Origin: Diplonema papillatum
Lineage: Eukaryota; Euglenozoa; Diplonemea; Diplonemida; Diplonemidae
NCBI GenBank assembly: GCA_030068145.1
Contig: JAPJBO010000083.1
Span: forward strand, 365,995 to 429,994
Reading direction: 5' to 3'
Length of the DNA: 64,000 nucleotides
The notes below the pieces were generated by a model, which saw only the letters and a list, made by a program, of their open reading frames with translations, did not search any database and was not told the DNA's origin. Shown here piece by piece: positions 61,225-64,000 of the stretch. Position numbers and translations under genes: made by a program. Each line of letters begins with the position of its first letter. Positions within the stretch are counted from its first letter, which is position 1.

Positions 61225-64000
61225 CTGTGTGTGTGTGTGTGTTAAGAACCTATTTTAACGTGGCCCCCCTCTTAGCGAGAGTGCGTCCACGCGCGGTTTC
61301 TTCTAGGTTACTGCTGATGCTCCCCCGGGCTGCTGATGGGGGCCTGGAGTTTCATGCGGGCCGGAGTGGTGCTTGAGGCAGCATGGTCTTTCTTCCTCCG
61401 TCTCTCTGCACCGCTCTAGTCCATGAGGTCGGCAGTGTTCGGCTTCTGGACGTGGGCACTGTCGGCTGCGTCGCGCGCACACAAGTTCCTTGACTTCTCG
61501 TCCGCCCGGGCCCTTCTTCTCCTGGGGTCTAACCGGGCTCCGTGGGGCTTCCCTTCGAGTTCCTTCCCTGCGGTATTCGTCGACGTTTTTCGGCCTCGCC
61601 CGTCTGGCTCCGGGTTGCGACCATCCTTCGGGGTATGTTTCCTCCGGCTGAAAAGTAGCGGCCCATGCCAGGTGCTGCGGGAACAGCGGTGTCTCCTCTG
61701 CAGAAAAGTGATCGCTTTGTACATGCTCCCTGACACCCAGGATAACGTTCTCGGCCGCTCTCGTGATCTGCGCTCTGCACGATACTCCCCGCACAATGGT
61801 CCCTCCAAGCGACGTGAGTATGGTCGTCGGCGTGTCGAACCCGAAGTGCCATGGCCGTTTCGTCACCTTCGTGTATGAGCTTCCCAGCTCAATCAGGCTC
61901 AGTGCCTTCCCAAGGAGTGACTTCTGCAACTGTCGCAGCAGCAGCATCTGCTCCTGTCGGGGTGGCCGGCTCCGCTGCACTACGTCCATCGCCGCGTTGC
62001 TGAGCGCGTCCGCATCGCGGTTGCGCTCCCGCCGAACGTGTTCGACTGCCACTTGTAACCGCTGCTGGATGGCGCTTAAGCGGGTACTTGCGCGGGTGAG
62101 CATCGGCCTTAGCTGCTCAGAGCAACTTGTTCGTCGTGTCACTTGGCCCACTGCGAGGGCGGAGTCGCCGCGGACCACGCAGCGCACTTCCCGCTCGACT
62201 CTTACTTGCTGAAGGAGCTCTAAGCTAGCCAGGAGTCCTTCATACTCCGCGACGTTGTTCGTGCGCACGTTTGGCAGGGGCAGTACAATCTCCGCTTCTT
62301 TCTTGCCGTTCCGGTACAATACAGCCCCTGCTCCCGCTACTGCAAAAGCGGTGCCGTTTCCACGCGCACCTCCGTCGAAGTACACTGCGATTCCGTCTTC
62401 GGCTTCTTCGTCCGGCAGCGTGTCCCGTGCTGTTGTCGGCTTGTTCCTGGGGACTTCGGGTGGCGGGGCGTAGAACCGATTCTTTACCGGGGGCAGCTTG
62501 CATCCCGTTTCCAACTCAAAGGCTACCGCTAGCTCCATGTAGCTGATTCCCGTTTCCTGCCCCGGCGACGCCCACTTGAGCGCTTTCAGCCAGCCCGTGA
62601 AAGCTGTCCAGAGGCTCGGGCCATGCTTCCATTTCGAGGTGGTTGCTGTGTGTGGGATGTCCGGTACGCTCAAGACCCGGGGGACCGTCGGTACCCATCC
62701 TCGCGGATACTCTACCGTCCGGTGGTGTCGCGTGGACCGATCCGCCAAACCATCCGCTTCCTGTCTGGCCACCAGTACCGCTACGAAGAACCTCTGCAGT
62801 CTCACCACTACACGGAGACGCTGGTGCTCGTCGATGGGCAGCGGGTATGCGTTTTGCGTTTGGGGGCACAGGGGGACTACTCCACAAAGACGTAGACACG
62901 GCGGCCAAGTTCCTTGGACGTTCTCCAGGTCAGCGTACTCCGACCTCGTTTGCGCCCACGCCGTGCACCTCCAGAAAAGGTGTTCAACTGTTTCTCGTTC
63001 CAGCGAGCCGCAATACTTGCACGGGGCCTCGAGACCGGTTCGCCCTGTGGCCGGTGTTGCCCCCGCAATTACTGTTCTCAGCATTCCTGCTTGATAAGCG
63101 GTCAGTGGCGTTTCCTGCGTCTCAAGAAGGTGCCTTGTGGCCCGCGTGTCGATGCCGTGTTGGGCTCCGTCGAAGTCTGCCGGCCTTCTTGTCGCTAGCT
63201 TCTTCATCTCCTGCAGACGCAGCGCTTGGCGAACGTCATGCTGCAGAAGCTTTGTGTTGCCCATTGACGCTGCATCGTGGGTCACCGTCTCTCCGGCATC
63301 GTTCTCGTACGTGACCGTCGTTGGCGCCGTCCACCGCCAACCTATGTCCACCAGTGCGTCCTTGAAAAAGGCGAACGGCCCCCGCACCTGTGCGAGCGCA
63401 GCATCTCGCTGCCACGCCACTTGCGCCAGCCTCCGGACATGATCCCATTTTTGGCTCTGCTCCGCCCACGTCGTAATCCTTCGGTATTGGGGAACTACGA
63501 TTGGATCTAGCCTGTGTCCGTGGTGAAGGATGTGCAGTACAGCTTCTTGGGCACGGCGGGGGCCGCCTGTCCATACCGCCGCAGTGAACAGCCTTCTCAA
63601 ACGCGCAGCGTCTGTCCTTCCGATGGTCGTCACAACTGCACCATAGTACCGCTTCGCCCCGGCTGCCATGCTGACTGCTAAATCTTTGGCCTGCGCGGGT
63701 AGCGGTAGGAGGGCGGCTCTTCTTAGGACCGCTTCTGCTTCTGCATTACGCTGTGTGATTCTGCTCGAGAGGGTGAGTCTTCTGTTTGGTGACTGGGGTT
63801 TTGTGGACAGCATCACCCCCAATGCGTCGAACTCAACCCGTCTGGCGAGCGTCACCGGTGGCGCTGCCGGTTGCAACGCCCTATCAAGCTCGGTGTATTG
63901 CACTGGCTCCAATGCACCCTGTGCTGTGGTGAAGCAAAAGGACTTCTTCTGCGCGCACACTCGCATTCCCGTTAGCCCGGCAAACTCGCTTGAACGTTGT
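61225..64000 (-). mobile_element. Non-LTR retrotransposon, 3' part, in the V-ATPase d locus
   Basis: The element is on the same strand as the V-ATPase exons and directly upstream of the first one found, so it probably sits in an intron. Its 3' edge lies before the (GT)n tract at 61224-61243. The window ends inside its reverse transcriptase. Confidence 0.7.
61303..63966 (-). CDS. Non-LTR retrotransposon ORF2: RT thumb, zinc knuckle, RNase H (5' end off window)
   Basis: An 887-codon frame from 63966, still open in frame upstream to the window edge. There SSEFAGLTGMRVCAQKKSF resembles the RT motif after the YxDD site (GL..N..K), so the catalytic palm lies outside. The next ~250 residues are RT thumb/connection (FDALGVML). 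CKYCGSLERETVEHLFWRC is the zinc-binding knuckle common after non-LTR RTs. RNase H type I follows at ~535-680 with all four acidic residues: YFDGGARGNG, NVAEYEGLL, RGDSALAVG, RNRDADALSN. The tail is basic and Pro-rich. The long uninterrupted frame and complete RNase H suggest recent activity. A related remnant is at 26856-27212. Confidence 0.88.
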   Translation of the reverse strand: MRVCAQKKSFCFTTAQGALEPVQYTELDRALQPAAPPVTLARRVEFDALGVMLSTKPQSPNRRLTLSSRITQRNAEAEAVLRRAALLPLPAQAKDLAVSMAAGAKRYYGAVVTTIGRTDAARLRRLFTAAVWTGGPRRAQEAVLHILHHGHRLDPIVVPQYRRITTWAEQSQKWDHVRRLAQVAWQRDAALAQVRGPFAFFKDALVDIGWRWTAPTTVTYENDAGETVTHDAASMGNTKLLQHDVRQALRLQEMKKLATRRPADFDGAQHGIDTRATRHLLETQETPLTAYQAGMLRTVIAGATPATGRTGLEAPCKYCGSLERETVEHLFWRCTAWAQTRSEYADLENVQGTWPPCLRLCGVVPLCPQTQNAYPLPIDEHQRLRVVVRLQRFFVAVLVARQEADGLADRSTRHHRTVEYPRGWVPTVPRVLSVPDIPHTATTSKWKHGPSLWTAFTGWLKALKWASPGQETGISYMELAVAFELETGCKLPPVKNRFYAPPPEVPRNKPTTARDTLPDEEAEDGIAVYFDGGARGNGTAFAVAGAGAVLYRNGKKEAEIVLPLPNVRTNNVAEYEGLLASLELLQQVRVEREVRCVVRGDSALAVGQVTRRTSCSEQLRPMLTRASTRLSAIQQRLQVAVEHVRRERNRDADALSNAAMDVVQRSRPPRQEQMLLLRQLQKSLLGKALSLIELGSSYTKVTKRPWHFGFDTPTTILTSLGGTIVRGVSCRAQITRAAENVILGVREHVQSDHFSAEETPLFPQHLAWAATFQPEETYPEGWSQPGARRARPKNVDEYRREGTRREAPRSPVRPQEKKGPGGREVKELVCARRSRQCPRPEAEHCRPHGLERCRETEEERPCCLKHHSGPHETPGPHQQPGGASAVT

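Overview
The window is nuclear DNA of a gene-sparse, repeat-rich microbial eukaryote. Genes have GT-AG introns of about 0.4-1.1 kb, and a non-LTR retrotransposon and dispersed rRNA gene fragments are present. The best taxonomic clue is the SSU rRNA fragments. They carry a core reading GCACCCGCGG (most eukaryotes have GCAGCCGCGG), an AGGCAGCGAAGAGAAATAG stretch, and CCATTTGTACACACC before the universal 3' site. From memory these match Euglenozoa. Free-living genes (complete shikimate pathway, beta carbonic anhydrase, axoneme-like proteins) and many introns argue against a kinetoplastid and fit a diplonemid or euglenid. No spliced-leader gene was recognised, so the assignment is an inference.

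Layout. 1-9 kb: a beta carbonic anhydrase gene between direct repeats, then SINE/MITE-like elements and a 5' SSU rRNA fragment. 9.9-11.4 kb: a CAP-like domain gene. 12-14 kb: LSU and antisense SSU rRNA fragments. 14.5-22 kb: a WW-domain gene and a 1683-residue repetitive protein. 22-28 kb: repeats, a near-perfect hairpin and a retroelement remnant. 28.5-35.0 kb: a four-exon pentafunctional AROM gene (all shikimate steps from DAHP to EPSP). 37-40 kb: two unrecognised genes and an LSU rRNA fragment. 42.3-43.9 kb: mitochondrial ribosomal protein uL13m in two exons. 45.2-46.6 kb: a 120-bp satellite. 51.2-55.3 kb: a three-exon cyclic-nucleotide-gated type K+ channel. 59.2-61.2 kb: the 3' exons of V-ATPase subunit d. 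61.3-64 kb: the 3' part of a non-LTR retrotransposon. All confident genes lie on the minus strand.

Two patterns stand out. First, most gene loci are flanked by truncated copies of their own 5' or 3' end (carbonic anhydrase, CAP-like gene, WW gene, AROM, the 40-kb gene, uL13m), as if gene-terminal tandem duplication were a habitual process here. Second, a dispersed repeat (called E here) contains one internal position that holds zero, a fraction of one, one or about eleven copies of the same 120-bp unit, which suggests how the satellite arose. Exon joins were derived by hand from homology plus GT-AG sites and frame arithmetic; coordinates are good to about a base, and a cDNA would settle them.
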